DNA of 53,847 nt. It comes from Cryobacterium sinapicolor (GTDB taxonomy: Bacteria > Actinomycetota > Actinomycetes > Actinomycetales > Microbacteriaceae). The notes under the pieces were generated by a model that was not told the origin of the DNA, searched no databases, and was given only the letters and a program-made list of their open reading frames with translations. Within the stretch, counting starts at the first letter, position 1, and each line of letters starts with the position of its first letter. Shown here in pieces: positions 34,640-43,192 of the stretch. The DNA lies in NCBI RefSeq assembly GCF_004403465.1, contig NZ_SOGQ01000042.1, forward strand, positions 1 to 53,847, given 5' to 3'. Position numbers and translations under genes: made by a program.

Positions 34640-35365
34640 CTACCGGCCGCCGGCGCGGCGGCCGAGGCGATAGGCGACGAACGCAACCGCGGCGATCACG
34701 CAGAGAAGCTTCGGCAGGCTGCTGAGCTGGTCCAGGACGATGCCCTTAGCCAGTTCGAACGCGTTCAGGCTGGTCTCGGCGGCGGCGGCCGCTTGGGGCG
34801 GGCGCGGTGCGGGAGTCGTCGTGATCGGCGGTGCCGGTGGTGCGGCGGCCGCCGATTCCGTCGTGTCGGTGCCCGCTCCGGCGACCTGCCCGGCTGCGGG
34901 CTCCGCCTGGTCCGGAGCCGGACCCGCGACCATAGCCTGCAGGTTCTCGGCGAAGAGGGACATCATCTGGTCCGTGACGCTGCCGATGATGCTGCGCCCC
35001 ATCGCGGCTACCTTGCCGGAGAGGCCCACGTCGGCACTGACCGTGCCCAGGGTTCGACCCTCCGCCTCGACGAGGGTGAGGGTGGCCGTTCCCTGCGCCG
35101 TGCCCTGACCGCGGGTCTCCTGAGCGCGCCCCTCGAACACGGCGCGATGCGCGTCGCCATCCCGCTCGAGAACGGTCATCTGGCCTCTGTATTGCATGGT
35201 CACCGGACCCAGTTTCACTTTCATTCCGACCTGATAGGCGTCGTCCGAAAGCTTGTTCAGCACCTGTGCCCCCGGCACGCAGCCGGCGACACGTTCGAAG
35301 TCCATCAGAGTCTTCCACACCTCGTCGATCGGTGCGGCGACGGAGAACGTGCTGTTGATGTCCAT
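34640..35365 (-). CDS. coxG: CoxG, CO dehydrogenase accessory protein (SRPBCC fold)
   Basis: A 241-residue protein. The first 150 residues are the CoxG/SRPBCC domain, beginning MDINSTFSVAAPIDEVW and containing CVPGAQVL. A long Ala/Pro/Thr-rich linker (about 155-198) then leads to one C-terminal transmembrane helix (about 217-235) with a basic tail. CoxG is thought to anchor CO dehydrogenase to the cytoplasmic membrane, and the C-terminal helix fits that. Its start and the coxE stop overlap as TAATG. Confidence 0.92.
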   Translation of the reverse strand: MDINSTFSVAAPIDEVWKTLMDFERVAGCVPGAQVLNKLSDDAYQVGMKVKLGPVTMQYRGQMTVLERDGDAHRAVFEGRAQETRGQGTAQGTATLTLVEAEGRTLGTVSADVGLSGKVAAMGRSIIGSVTDQMMSLFAENLQAMVAGPAPDQAEPAAGQVAGAGTDTTESAAAAPPAPPITTTPAPRPPQAAAAAETSLNAFELAKGIVLDQLSSLPKLLCVIAAVAFVAYRLGRRAGGR

Positions 35366-36636
35366 TATCGGGTCCTCGTATTCTCGTGTGTGTCCGAACG
35401 GTCGGCGCGAATCGCCGCCGCCACTTCAGCCAGGGCCGCATAACTGTGGCCGCTGACGAATGCGTCCACAAACGGCAACGCGGCCGCCATGCCGCCCACC
35501 ACCGGCTGGTAGTCGAGGGCGACCTTCCTCGGGTTGACCCAGACGATGCGGTAGGCCAGGCGACGCAGGCGGGCCATCTGGGTACGCACCGAATCCGGGT
35601 CGTCCAGGGCCCACCCGTCCGAGATGATCACGATGACCGCCCCGCGGGCGAGGCCGCGCCGACCCCAGGTATCCGTGAAATGACGGATGCTCTCCGCCAG
35701 CCGCGTGCCGCCCGCCCAGTCCTGGGTGCTGGCGGCCGCCCGGGCCAGAGCCTGGTCCGGGTCGCGCACCGCGAGCTGACGAGTCAGCCGTGTCAATCCG
35801 GTCGAGAAGATGAAGGCCTCCGCCTCGGCCGCGGCGACTGCGCCCTGCAGGAGCGACAGGAACACCCGCGTATACGGCTCCATCGATCCGGATACGTCAC
35901 ACAGCAGAATCAGGCGGCGCAATCGCGTGCGCCGGCGCCGGTAGACCAGGCGCACCGGCTCCCCACCGGTGTGCTGCGCCGCCCGTGCCGTTCGGCGCAG
36001 GTCCAGTCTCGGGGCGCTCCAGATGGTCTTCCTGGTGCGGCGGCTGACGCGTTCCGGCGTGGCGAGGGCGATCCGGCGCACGAGCTGACGCATCCGGGCG
36101 ACCTCGTCCGGGGCCAGATCTGCAAAGGATTTCTGGTGCAGGCGCTCCTCGGCGGCCGCCGTCACCAGGATCGTGTCCCGCTCCGGCGCATCCGGGTCAA
36201 TCGAGCCGTCCCCGCCCGGGGTCAGGGCCGGCGGCTGGGGCAGCAGCACCGGTTCCGCAGCGACCGCCGGCCGGTTGTCCGACGCGGTCGGCCGGGTGCG
36301 GGGTTCGGCGCCGATCGACGGCGGCGCGTTCTGGTCGCCGCGGAAATCCGCCGGGTCGAGGGTGCCGGCGAACACGGCGTCGAAGACCGCGTCGAATACG
36401 GGCACCTGCTCCCGGGACGAGACCAGGACCACCCGGCACGTCCAGTACAGCGGGTCGCGCGCATGCGGCGGAACCAACCGGAGGGCCTCCGCCAGCCGGG
36501 CGGCACGGTCCGGGGAACTCGGGACGCCCGCGCGGCGCAGCGCCGCGCTGAACCCGACCGCCAGTGCGGCCGCTTCGACGCTGGTCCGGCCGGCCCCGGA
36601 CCGGTCGACGAGGCCCGGCGAAGCCAGGTCAGCCAT
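35365..36636 (-). CDS. coxE: CoxE, VWA-domain CO dehydrogenase maturation protein
   Basis: A 423-residue protein of the CoxE family. The C-terminal half carries a von Willebrand A domain with the metal-binding motif LCDVSGSMEPY (about 246-256), and AGGTRLAESIRHF further on. The N-terminal half (about 1-230) is helical and Arg-rich. CoxE works with the MoxR ATPase CoxD to insert copper and sulfur into the CO dehydrogenase active site. It overlaps coxD by eight bases and coxG by one base. Confidence 0.93.
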   Translation of the reverse strand: MADLASPGLVDRSGAGRTSVEAAALAVGFSAALRRAGVPSSPDRAARLAEALRLVPPHARDPLYWTCRVVLVSSREQVPVFDAVFDAVFAGTLDPADFRGDQNAPPSIGAEPRTRPTASDNRPAVAAEPVLLPQPPALTPGGDGSIDPDAPERDTILVTAAAEERLHQKSFADLAPDEVARMRQLVRRIALATPERVSRRTRKTIWSAPRLDLRRTARAAQHTGGEPVRLVYRRRRTRLRRLILLCDVSGSMEPYTRVFLSLLQGAVAAAEAEAFIFSTGLTRLTRQLAVRDPDQALARAAASTQDWAGGTRLAESIRHFTDTWGRRGLARGAVIVIISDGWALDDPDSVRTQMARLRRLAYRIVWVNPRKVALDYQPVVGGMAAALPFVDAFVSGHSYAALAEVAAAIRADRSDTHENTRTR

Positions 36637-37549
36637 GGTCGCCCACCAGCCACGCGGCCCCGCGGCCGAGCGCCAGATCGAGGTCGTCGCGGTTCTTCAG
36701 AATCGATCCCCAGGTCTGATCCACGCCTTCGGCGTCGAGCTGGCCGACGCCGAGCACGCTCAGGGCCGAGACCCAGTCGATGGCCTCGGCGATCCCCGGT
36801 GGCTTCGCCAGGTCCAGGGAGCGCAGCCGGGTGATGGCCGACGCCGCCTGCAGGGCGATCGGTGCGGCGCTGTCCGGCACCCGGCGGCGCACGATCTCGG
36901 CGATCCGCTGCGGCGTCGGATAGTCGATCCAGTGGTACAGGCACCGCCGGGTCAGGGCATCGTGCAGGTCACGGGTGCGGTTGGAGGTCAGGATCACGAT
37001 CGGCGGATGCGTGGCCCGCACCGTGCCCAGCTCGGGGATCGTCACGGCCGCCTCGGCCAGCAGCTCAAAGGTGAAGGCCTCAAATTCGGCATCGGCCCGG
37101 TCGATCTCGTCGAGGAGGAGCACCGCCGGCCGGGGCCCGCGGTGCTCGATGGCCTGCAGGAGTGGGCGGCGCAGCAGATACTCCGGGCCGAACAGTTCCG
37201 TCTCGGCTAGGTTGGCCTGGCGGGCCTCGGCCAGCCTGATGCCCAGCAGCTGGCGCGGGTAGTTCCACTCGTAGAGCGCCTCGCCCGCGTCGATGCCCTC
37301 GTAACATTGCAGCCGGAACAGGGGCGTATCCAGCACCCGGGCCAGCGCCTTGGCGGCCTCAGTCTTGCCGACGCCGGGCTCACCCTCCAGCAGGATAGGC
37401 TGCGGCAGGCGCACCGCCAGGAACATCGCGGTGGCGAGGCCCTCGTCGCCCAGATAGTCGACCGCGTCCAGGGCGTCCAGCAGGGCAGGCACGTCGGGGA
37501 TCATCCGGCGAACCTCGTCCTCGGCTCCCGTGCGAGCGGCACCGGTCAT
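36629..37549 (-). CDS. coxD: CoxD, MoxR-type AAA+ ATPase
   Basis: A 306-residue MoxR AAA+ ATPase. Walker A is GEPGVGKTE (about 50-58), Walker B is VLLLDEIDRAD (about 117-127), and the sensor/arginine-finger segment is LTSNRTRDLHDALTRRC. CoxD is the chaperone-like ATPase that helps build the Cu-S-Mo centre of CO dehydrogenase. The ATG at 37549 overlaps the upstream gene stop (ATGA), which fixes the start. It is followed by coxE. Confidence 0.93.
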   Translation of the reverse strand: MTGAARTGAEDEVRRMIPDVPALLDALDAVDYLGDEGLATAMFLAVRLPQPILLEGEPGVGKTEAAKALARVLDTPLFRLQCYEGIDAGEALYEWNYPRQLLGIRLAEARQANLAETELFGPEYLLRRPLLQAIEHRGPRPAVLLLDEIDRADAEFEAFTFELLAEAAVTIPELGTVRATHPPIVILTSNRTRDLHDALTRRCLYHWIDYPTPQRIAEIVRRRVPDSAAPIALQAASAITRLRSLDLAKPPGIAEAIDWVSALSVLGVGQLDAEGVDQTWGSILKNRDDLDLALGRGAAWLVGDHG

Positions 37550-38184
37550 TGTTTCTGTCCTGACTGCGCCGGTCCCGACCGTGCCTGCCCCGATTCGGCG
37601 AGCGCCCGCTGATAGTCCGCCTCGGTGTCGATGTCCAGGGGGATCGGTCCCGCCACGACGACTTCGCACACCTCGGCGGCACGCTGCTCCAGGAGCGCCC
37701 AGACCGCCTTGTCACCGTGGAGCGCGGCCAGGTCCGGGTGCACCGATCGGTCGAAGGCGAACGGATGTCCCACGCCGTCGACGTAGCGGCACACGGCGAG
37801 GTGAGAATCGCCCCGGCCCTCCAGCAGGCGTTGCACGGTCTCCGGGCGCACACCGGGCTGGTCGCCCAGCAGAAGCACCAGCACGTCGGTGTCCGGGTGA
37901 AGTGCCTGGATGGCGGCCGCGATCGATGAGGAGCAACCGGCACCGGACGCGGGATTGATGACGACGTCGCAGCCGTCGGTGTCCACGCTCTGCCGGACGG
38001 CGTGCTCCGCTCCGCCCAGGGCCAGCAGGATCTGGTCGAAGCCGCTTGCCCGTGCGATTGCGAGAACCGCATCCAGGAGCACCCCGTCGCCGTAGGGGAG
38101 GAGCTGTTTGGGTCGGCCCAACCGACGTGACTCCCCGGCGGCCAGGATCAGCCCGGCAATGCGTGGTTCATGTGGCGACGACAT
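37546..38184 (-). CDS. MocA/MobA-like molybdenum cofactor nucleotidyltransferase
   Basis: A 212-residue nucleotidyltransferase with the GLILAAGESRRLGRPKQLL motif (about 10-28) and the LLLGDQPGV metal-binding motif (about 102-110). The family moves CMP or GMP onto molybdopterin. In Mo hydroxylase clusters it usually makes the cytosine dinucleotide form, which fits the MCD cofactor of CO dehydrogenase. The ATG at 38184 overlaps the XdhC-YHS gene by 17 bases, and the stop overlaps coxD as ATGA. Cytidylyl specificity is inferred from context. Confidence 0.88.
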   Translation of the reverse strand: MSSPHEPRIAGLILAAGESRRLGRPKQLLPYGDGVLLDAVLAIARASGFDQILLALGGAEHAVRQSVDTDGCDVVINPASGAGCSSSIAAAIQALHPDTDVLVLLLGDQPGVRPETVQRLLEGRGDSHLAVCRYVDGVGHPFAFDRSVHPDLAALHGDKAVWALLEQRAAEVCEVVVAGPIPLDIDTEADYQRALAESGQARSGPAQSGQKQ

Positions 38185-39076
38185 ACCGCACCGGATCGGC
38201 GAGGAAGCTGCGGCGGCAGGACTCGGAACAGAAGTAGACGGTTTCCCCGTCGTGCGGTGCCCGCGGCGTCGAATCCCCGAGGGTGACGGACATGCCGCAC
38301 ACCGGGTCGACGACGACGGGAACCGTGTCCGGGGAAGGTGCCTGTGCCGCCGGCCACTTGGCCCGCTCGGCGACGAGCTGGGCCAGGATGGACAGCGCGA
38401 TCTCGGCGGGGGAGCGGGCACCGAGCTGCAGCCCGGCCGGGCTGTGTACGAGCGCCCGCTGTTCCTCCGTGACGTTGAGGGAGGCCAGCACGGCGGCGCC
38501 CCGGGCCTGGCTGGCGACCAGGGCGATGTAGGGCACCTCGGCGTTCAGGGCGGCCTCGAGGACGGGCTCCTCGTCACGCCCGTGCGACGCCACGATCAAC
38601 GCCGCGTCGTCTGTCCGAGGCAACGCATCGGCTCCCACCGTGCGGTGCATCTCCAGACCCAGCGGGCGCCCCAGGGCCACGAGGGCCTGTGCCACCGGCG
38701 TCGTTCCGATGACCAGCACCCGTGGCGCGGGCACGGACGGCTCGAGGAAGATCTCGACGGCGCCGCCGCTGAGGCACGGGTTCGACACCTGCACGGCTCC
38801 CTCCTCGCGCACCTGGGATGGTTCGCCCGCCACAACGCGCAGCAGGAGGGGCTCGTGGGCGGCCAGACTCTTCAGACCGTATTCCCGCACCGACGCTTCC
38901 ACACAGGCGCCGCCGACGAATCCCTCGAGCGTGCCGTCGGCCAGCAGCAGGCCGGTGTCCCCGGCCCGGGCGCTCGTGGGATGCTGGGCGCGCACCACGG
39001 TGGCGCGCACGAACGGCTCCCGGTTTACTGCCAGTGCCCGAGCCCTCTCCGCGAGGGCGTCTCTCATTTCCGTCAT
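38168..39076 (-). CDS. XdhC-like protein fused to a C-terminal YHS domain
   Basis: A 302-residue fusion. Residues 1-245 are XdhC-like: FVGGACVEASV near 53-63, then VLVIGTTPVAQALV near 120-133 and VHSPAGLQLGA near 214-224. Residues about 255-300 form a YHS domain (DPVCGMSV ... YFCSESCRRSF), a metal-binding module with Cys pairs. YHS domains sit in heavy-metal ATPases and some oxidoreductases. Joining one to a molybdenum cofactor chaperone beside a Cu-Mo enzyme suggests a role in metal delivery. It lies between coxL and the MocA-like gene, so it is part of the cox operon. It is shorter than the second XdhC gene. Confidence 0.85.
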   Translation of the reverse strand: MTEMRDALAERARALAVNREPFVRATVVRAQHPTSARAGDTGLLLADGTLEGFVGGACVEASVREYGLKSLAAHEPLLLRVVAGEPSQVREEGAVQVSNPCLSGGAVEIFLEPSVPAPRVLVIGTTPVAQALVALGRPLGLEMHRTVGADALPRTDDAALIVASHGRDEEPVLEAALNAEVPYIALVASQARGAAVLASLNVTEEQRALVHSPAGLQLGARSPAEIALSILAQLVAERAKWPAAQAPSPDTVPVVVDPVCGMSVTLGDSTPRAPHDGETVYFCSESCRRSFLADPVRYVVAT

Positions 39077-39089
39077 GGCGACCCGCGGA

Positions 39090-41483
39090 TCAGATCGGCG
39101 GGCGTGGCCGGCCCTGCATGGCCTCCCAGACCCGGGCGGGGGTGCACGGCATATCCATGTGCGTGATGCCGAAGGGCGCGAGGGCGTCGACCACCGCGTT
39201 GACGATGGCCGGTGGCGACCCGACGGTGGCGGACTCGCCGATGCCTTTCGCTCCGATCGGGTGGTGCGGCGACGGGGTCACGGTGAACCCGGTCTCCCAG
39301 TCCGGCACCTCCAGAGCCGTGGGGATGAGGTAGTCCATGAAGGTGCCGCCGAGGTTGTTGCCCTCCTTGTCGAACTCGATGAACTGCATCAGGGCCATGC
39401 CGACCCCGTCGGTGAGGCCGCCGTGCACCTGCCCCTCGATGATCATCGGGTTGATCCGGGTGCCGCAGTCGTCGACGGCGATGAACCGGCGCACCGTGAC
39501 GTGACCGGTACCGGGGTCGACGTCCACCACGCAGATGTAGGCGCCGAAGGGGAAGGTCAGGTTCGGCGGATCGTAGGTGACCTCGGCATCGAGGTTGCCG
39601 TCGATCCCTTCCGGCAGGGTGACCGTGCCATGCGCGCCCATCGCGATCTCCGCCATGGTCTTGCCGACGCTTGGGTCGCCCTTGACGAACCAGCGGCCCT
39701 TCTCCCATTCGAGGTCTTCGGGCCGGGCCTCCAGCATCGCGGCCGCGATGAACTTGGCCTTCTCCCGCACCTTTCGTGCGACCAGAGCCACGGCTGCGCC
39801 ACTGACGGGGGTCGACCGGCTGCCGTAGGTGCCTAGACCGAACGGGGTCTGGTCAGTGTCCCCGTGCACGACGTCGATGTCTTCCGGGGGGATGCCGATC
39901 TCCTCGGCTACGATCTGGGCGAAGGTCGTCTCATGGCCCTGCCCCTGGCTCTGCACCGAGATGCGAACGACGGCCTTTCCGGTGGGATGGATGCGCAGCT
40001 CGGCTCCATCCGCCATGCCCAGGCCGACGATGTCCATATGCTTGCGCGGCCCGGCGCCCACGGTCTCGGTGAAGAAGGAGATTCCGATCCCCATCAGCTC
40101 GCCGCGAGCGCGCTTCTCCTGCTGTTCGCGCCGCAGGTCGTCGTAGCCGGCCATCTCCATCGACTTGCGCAGCGCCTGCTCGTAGTTGCCCGAGTCGTAC
40201 TCCCACCCGGTCTTGTTCTTGTACGGGAACTGCTCGGGCTTGATCAGGTTCATCAACCGCAGTTTCGCGGGGTCCATCTCCAGCTTGTGTGCGAGCATGT
40301 CCACGAGCCGTTCGACCAGGTAGACCGCCTCGGTGACCCTGAAGGAACAGGCATAGGCGACGCCGCCCGGCGCCTTGTTCGTGTACACGCCGGTCACCTT
40401 GCAGTGCGCGGCCTGAAGATCGTAGCTGCCGGTGAAGATGTGGAAGAAACCGGCCGGGTACTTCGTTGGCTGGGCGGTGGCGTTGAAGGCGCCGTGGTCC
40501 GCGAGCACGGTCGACCGCACGGCGAGAATCTTGCCGTCCTTCGTGGCGGCGATCTCGCCCTGCATGATGTAGTCGCGGGCGAAGGAGGTGCTCATCAGGT
40601 TCTCGGACCGGTCCTCCATCCACTTCACCGGCCGTCCGGTCACGATCGACCCGACGACGGCGAGGATATAGCCGGGGTAGATCCCGACCTTGTTGCCGAA
40701 GCCACCGCCGATATCGGGGGAGACGATGCGGATCTTGTGCTCGGGGATGCCCGACACGATCGCGAACAGGGTTCGGTGCGCGTGTGGCGCCTGACTCGTC
40801 TCGTACAGGGTCAGCGCGCCTTCGATCGGTTCGAAGTCGGCGACGGCCCCGCAGGTCTCCATCGGTGCCGGGTGCACGCGGGGGTAGACCACCTCTTGGG
40901 ACACGACGACGTCCGCGGAGGCGAAGACCGCGTCGGTCTCGGCCGAGTTGCCGGCCTCCCAGTCGAAGATGTGGTTGTCGGTGCGGCCCTCAAGGTCATC
41001 GCGGATGACGGGGGCGCCGGGGTCGAGGGCCGTGCGCACGTCGATGACCGGCGGCAGCACGTCGTAGTCGACCTCGATCAGCTCGAGTGCGTCGCGCGCT
41101 GCGTACCGATCCTCGGCGATCACGAAGGCGACCTCCTGCCCCTGGAATCGCACCTTGTCGGTGGCGAGCACCGCCTGCACGTCGGCGGACAGGGTCGGAG
41201 CCCAGGCAAGCTTGAGGCCGAGCAGGTCCTGGCCGGTGATCACGGCCACCACGCCCGGGTGGGCGAGCGCGGCGCTGGTGTCGATCGACACCAGGCGGGC
41301 GTGCGCCACGGGGGAGCGCAGGATGGCGCCGTGCAGCATCCCGGGCAGCACGATGTCATCGACGTAGTGCCCCTTGCCCCGCACGAAGCGGGGGTCTTCC
41401 TTGCGCTGGATGCGGCCGTAACCGATCGGGCGGTTCTCGTCTCCGGCTGCCGGATTCGCCGCCCGCTCCTCGATGATGGTCAT
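39090..41483 (-). CDS. coxL: Aerobic CO dehydrogenase large subunit CoxL (form I)
   Basis: A 797-residue molybdenum hydroxylase catalytic subunit. The active-site loop reads AYACSFR at 376-382, with Cys379. This is the form I signature AYxCSFR, whose Cys carries the Cu-S-Mo bridge. Form II enzymes have AYRGAGR. The Mo-site glutamate is in GAKGIGES (about Glu750), and GGGFGNK (259-265) is also present. It oxidises CO to CO2 and passes electrons through CoxS and CoxM to the respiratory chain. The ATG at 41483 overlaps coxS as ATGA. Length and motifs are all intact. Confidence 0.96.
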   Translation of the reverse strand: MTIIEERAANPAAGDENRPIGYGRIQRKEDPRFVRGKGHYVDDIVLPGMLHGAILRSPVAHARLVSIDTSAALAHPGVVAVITGQDLLGLKLAWAPTLSADVQAVLATDKVRFQGQEVAFVIAEDRYAARDALELIEVDYDVLPPVIDVRTALDPGAPVIRDDLEGRTDNHIFDWEAGNSAETDAVFASADVVVSQEVVYPRVHPAPMETCGAVADFEPIEGALTLYETSQAPHAHRTLFAIVSGIPEHKIRIVSPDIGGGFGNKVGIYPGYILAVVGSIVTGRPVKWMEDRSENLMSTSFARDYIMQGEIAATKDGKILAVRSTVLADHGAFNATAQPTKYPAGFFHIFTGSYDLQAAHCKVTGVYTNKAPGGVAYACSFRVTEAVYLVERLVDMLAHKLEMDPAKLRLMNLIKPEQFPYKNKTGWEYDSGNYEQALRKSMEMAGYDDLRREQQEKRARGELMGIGISFFTETVGAGPRKHMDIVGLGMADGAELRIHPTGKAVVRISVQSQGQGHETTFAQIVAEEIGIPPEDIDVVHGDTDQTPFGLGTYGSRSTPVSGAAVALVARKVREKAKFIAAAMLEARPEDLEWEKGRWFVKGDPSVGKTMAEIAMGAHGTVTLPEGIDGNLDAEVTYDPPNLTFPFGAYICVVDVDPGTGHVTVRRFIAVDDCGTRINPMIIEGQVHGGLTDGVGMALMQFIEFDKEGNNLGGTFMDYLIPTALEVPDWETGFTVTPSPHHPIGAKGIGESATVGSPPAIVNAVVDALAPFGITHMDMPCTPARVWEAMQGRPRPPI

Positions 41484-41995
41484 GCCGTCACCTCTTCTCC
41501 TGCGTTCTCTTCCATCTCGTCCATTCGGTCCTGCCCCGCGGGGTGGGCCGCCGCCCACTGCACCGAGCGCACGATGGTCGCGTAGCCGGTGCACCGACAC
41601 ATCTGGCCGGAGATCGCCTCGCGGATCTCCCCGTCGTCCGGGTGCGGGTTGTGGTCCAGCAGTGCCCGGGCGGTGAGCATCATCCCCGGCGTGCAGAACC
41701 CGCACTGCAGGCCGTGTTCCTCCATGAACCCCTGCTGCACGGGATCGAGCGTGGCCCCGGTGGCGAGACCCTCGACCGTGGTGATGGAATGGCCGTCGGC
41801 CATCGCCGCGAGCACCGTGCAGGATTTGACCGGCCGGCCGTCCATCAGCACGACGCAGGTTCCGCAGTTCGAGGTGTCACACCCCCAGTGCGTCCCGGTC
41901 AGCCGCAGCTGGTCGCGGATGAAGTGAACGAGCAACACCCGGGGTTCGATCTCCTCGGTGATGTCAGTGCCGTTGATGGTCATGCTGATCTGCAT
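41480..41995 (-). CDS. coxS: CO dehydrogenase small (iron-sulfur) subunit CoxS
   Basis: A 171-residue [2Fe-2S] protein. The plant-type cluster Cys are 39, 44, 47 and 59 (GCDTSNCGTC). The second cluster Cys are 98, 101, 133 and 135 (CGFC, CRCTG). It carries electrons from the Mo-Cu site of CoxL to FAD in CoxM. The start at ATG 41995 lies five bases after the coxM stop and gives the standard N-terminus MQISMTINGTDI. The longer reading upstream runs into coxM. The C-terminal tail is acidic. Confidence 0.96.
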   Translation of the reverse strand: MQISMTINGTDITEEIEPRVLLVHFIRDQLRLTGTHWGCDTSNCGTCVVLMDGRPVKSCTVLAAMADGHSITTVEGLATGATLDPVQQGFMEEHGLQCGFCTPGMMLTARALLDHNPHPDDGEIREAISGQMCRCTGYATIVRSVQWAAAHPAGQDRMDEMEENAGEEVTA

Positions 41996-41999
41996 GGAC

Positions 42000-42878
42000 T
42001 TAGCCTTCCTGAGCTTCGCCGGCGCGGGCGGCAGCGCGCCGCAGCACCCGCCGGGTGAGTTCGTCGGCAAGGTGCCGCTTGTAGTCGACTGGACCCCGCT
42101 GGTCGGCGACCGGGTCGCTCGCCAACGCGGCGAGCCGCCCGGCCGCTACGAACAGTTCTTCCCCCGGCCGGTGGCCGCGCAGCAGGGTCTCGGCCTCGGT
42201 CACCGTCCCTTCGATGCCAACGGCGGTCAGACCGATGGTGACGTCGTCGATCGTGCCGTCAGAGGCCAGGGACACCGCTGCTCCCGCCGCGACAACGGCC
42301 CAGTCACCGACGCGACGTTCGACCTTCTCGTAGGCGCTGCCCGAGTGGGGGCGGATCGGGAAGCGCACCTCGACGAGGAGTTCGTTGTGAGCCACGGCGG
42401 TCTCATAGGGCCCCTTGTGAAAGTCGTGCATGCTGAGCACGCGCTCGCCGCCGGGCCCGCGGATGACCGCCTCCGCCCGCAGAACCTTGCAGACCGTGGA
42501 AAGATCTTCGGCGGGGTCGGCCTGGCACAGGGACCCGCCGATGGTTCCGCGGTTCCGCACCGTGGGATCGGCGATCACCCGCTCCGCATCGGCGACGATC
42601 GGAAACAGCCGGGCAATCTCGGGAGACTCCAGCAGCGTGGCGTGGCGCGTCATCGCACCGACCCGCAGCGTATTGGCGTCCCGGAGCACGAAGTCCAGTT
42701 CGAAGAGCTCGTTGATGTCGATCAGCCATTCGGGTCTGGCCAGCCGGAGCTTCATCATCGGCAGAAGGCTGTGCCCGCCCGCTACGACCCGGGACTCCGG
42801 CCCGTGGCGCTCGAGAAGACTGATCGCATCGTCGACGGTGCTGGCGCGCACATAGTCGAAGGAAGCTGGAATCTGCAC
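42000..42878 (-). CDS. coxM: CO dehydrogenase medium (FAD) subunit CoxM
   Basis: A 292-residue FAD-binding subunit. The two flavin motifs are AGGHSLLP (about 33-40) and TIGGSLCQADP (about 112-122). It takes electrons from CoxS and passes them to the respiratory chain. A GTG at 42878, read as MQIPASFDYVRA, is the standard CoxM start, and a GGAGG site lies five bases before it. A GTG at 42890 is also in frame but has no ribosome site. It is the first gene of the cox operon. Confidence 0.95.
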   Translation of the reverse strand: MQIPASFDYVRASTVDDAISLLERHGPESRVVAGGHSLLPMMKLRLARPEWLIDINELFELDFVLRDANTLRVGAMTRHATLLESPEIARLFPIVADAERVIADPTVRNRGTIGGSLCQADPAEDLSTVCKVLRAEAVIRGPGGERVLSMHDFHKGPYETAVAHNELLVEVRFPIRPHSGSAYEKVERRVGDWAVVAAGAAVSLASDGTIDDVTIGLTAVGIEGTVTEAETLLRGHRPGEELFVAAGRLAALASDPVADQRGPVDYKRHLADELTRRVLRRAAARAGEAQEG

Positions 42879-42937
42879 AGGGGCCTCCACCTCGAAAAGG
42901 TGCCCGGCGGCAGCGACGGGGCACGGAATTGTGACAC

Positions 42938-42966
42938 ATAGTGCTCCGGGGCCCTCAGGTTGTCAA
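42938..42966 (-). promoter_or_regulatory. Candidate cox operon promoter, TTGACA-N17-CACTAT
   Basis: On the minus strand TTGACA (42966-42961) and CACTAT (42943-42938) are separated by exactly 17 bases. Transcription would start near 42931, about 50 bases before coxM. The -35 matches the sigma70 consensus perfectly. The -10 keeps the key A2 and T6. Confidence 0.6.
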
Positions 42967-43055
42967 CGCGAATCGGTGCGGCTCCGGGCCACCGCGGAGA
43001 CGATCGCCCGGCTCGTCATACCCACCAGGCTCGGAAGACGGCCCGGAAACGAGAA

Positions 43056-43083
43056 AGGCCCCGGCGACGAATCGCCAGAGCCT
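43056..43083 (-). terminator. 12-bp stem with TTCG loop ending the TetR transcript
   Basis: Read on the minus strand, AGGCTCTGGCGA pairs with TCGCCGGGGCCT (two G.U pairs) around a TTCG tetraloop, followed by TTCTCG. It lies 110 bases after the TetR gene stop, so it should separate that transcript from the cox operon. Confidence 0.75.
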
Positions 43084-43192
43084 CTTGCACTGTCTCAACC
43101 AGTGCTCGTCCGGTCGCAGCAGAACTGTGACCGGAAGTCTGTGTGTCAGCCTACAGGGCCGGCATCCGGTGCCGGGGCCGGCGCCGTTCGGA

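Larger units (their letters stand above)
42879..43192. other. Intergenic region between coxM and the TetR gene
   Basis: These 314 bases contain no convincing gene on either strand. They hold a minus-strand promoter near 42938-42966 and a minus-strand terminator at 43056-43083. The rest shows no repeat or other signal that I can support. Confidence 0.6.

Noticed and set aside
39864..41585. A 573-codon plus-strand frame across coxL
   Set aside because: It is a shadow of coxL with no recognisable domain. The coxL reading carries complete active-site motifs.
42930..42945. TGTGACACA near the cox promoter as a CRP/CooA-type site
   Set aside because: The half-sites overlap without the usual six-base spacer. 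It overlaps the -10 region and has no second support.
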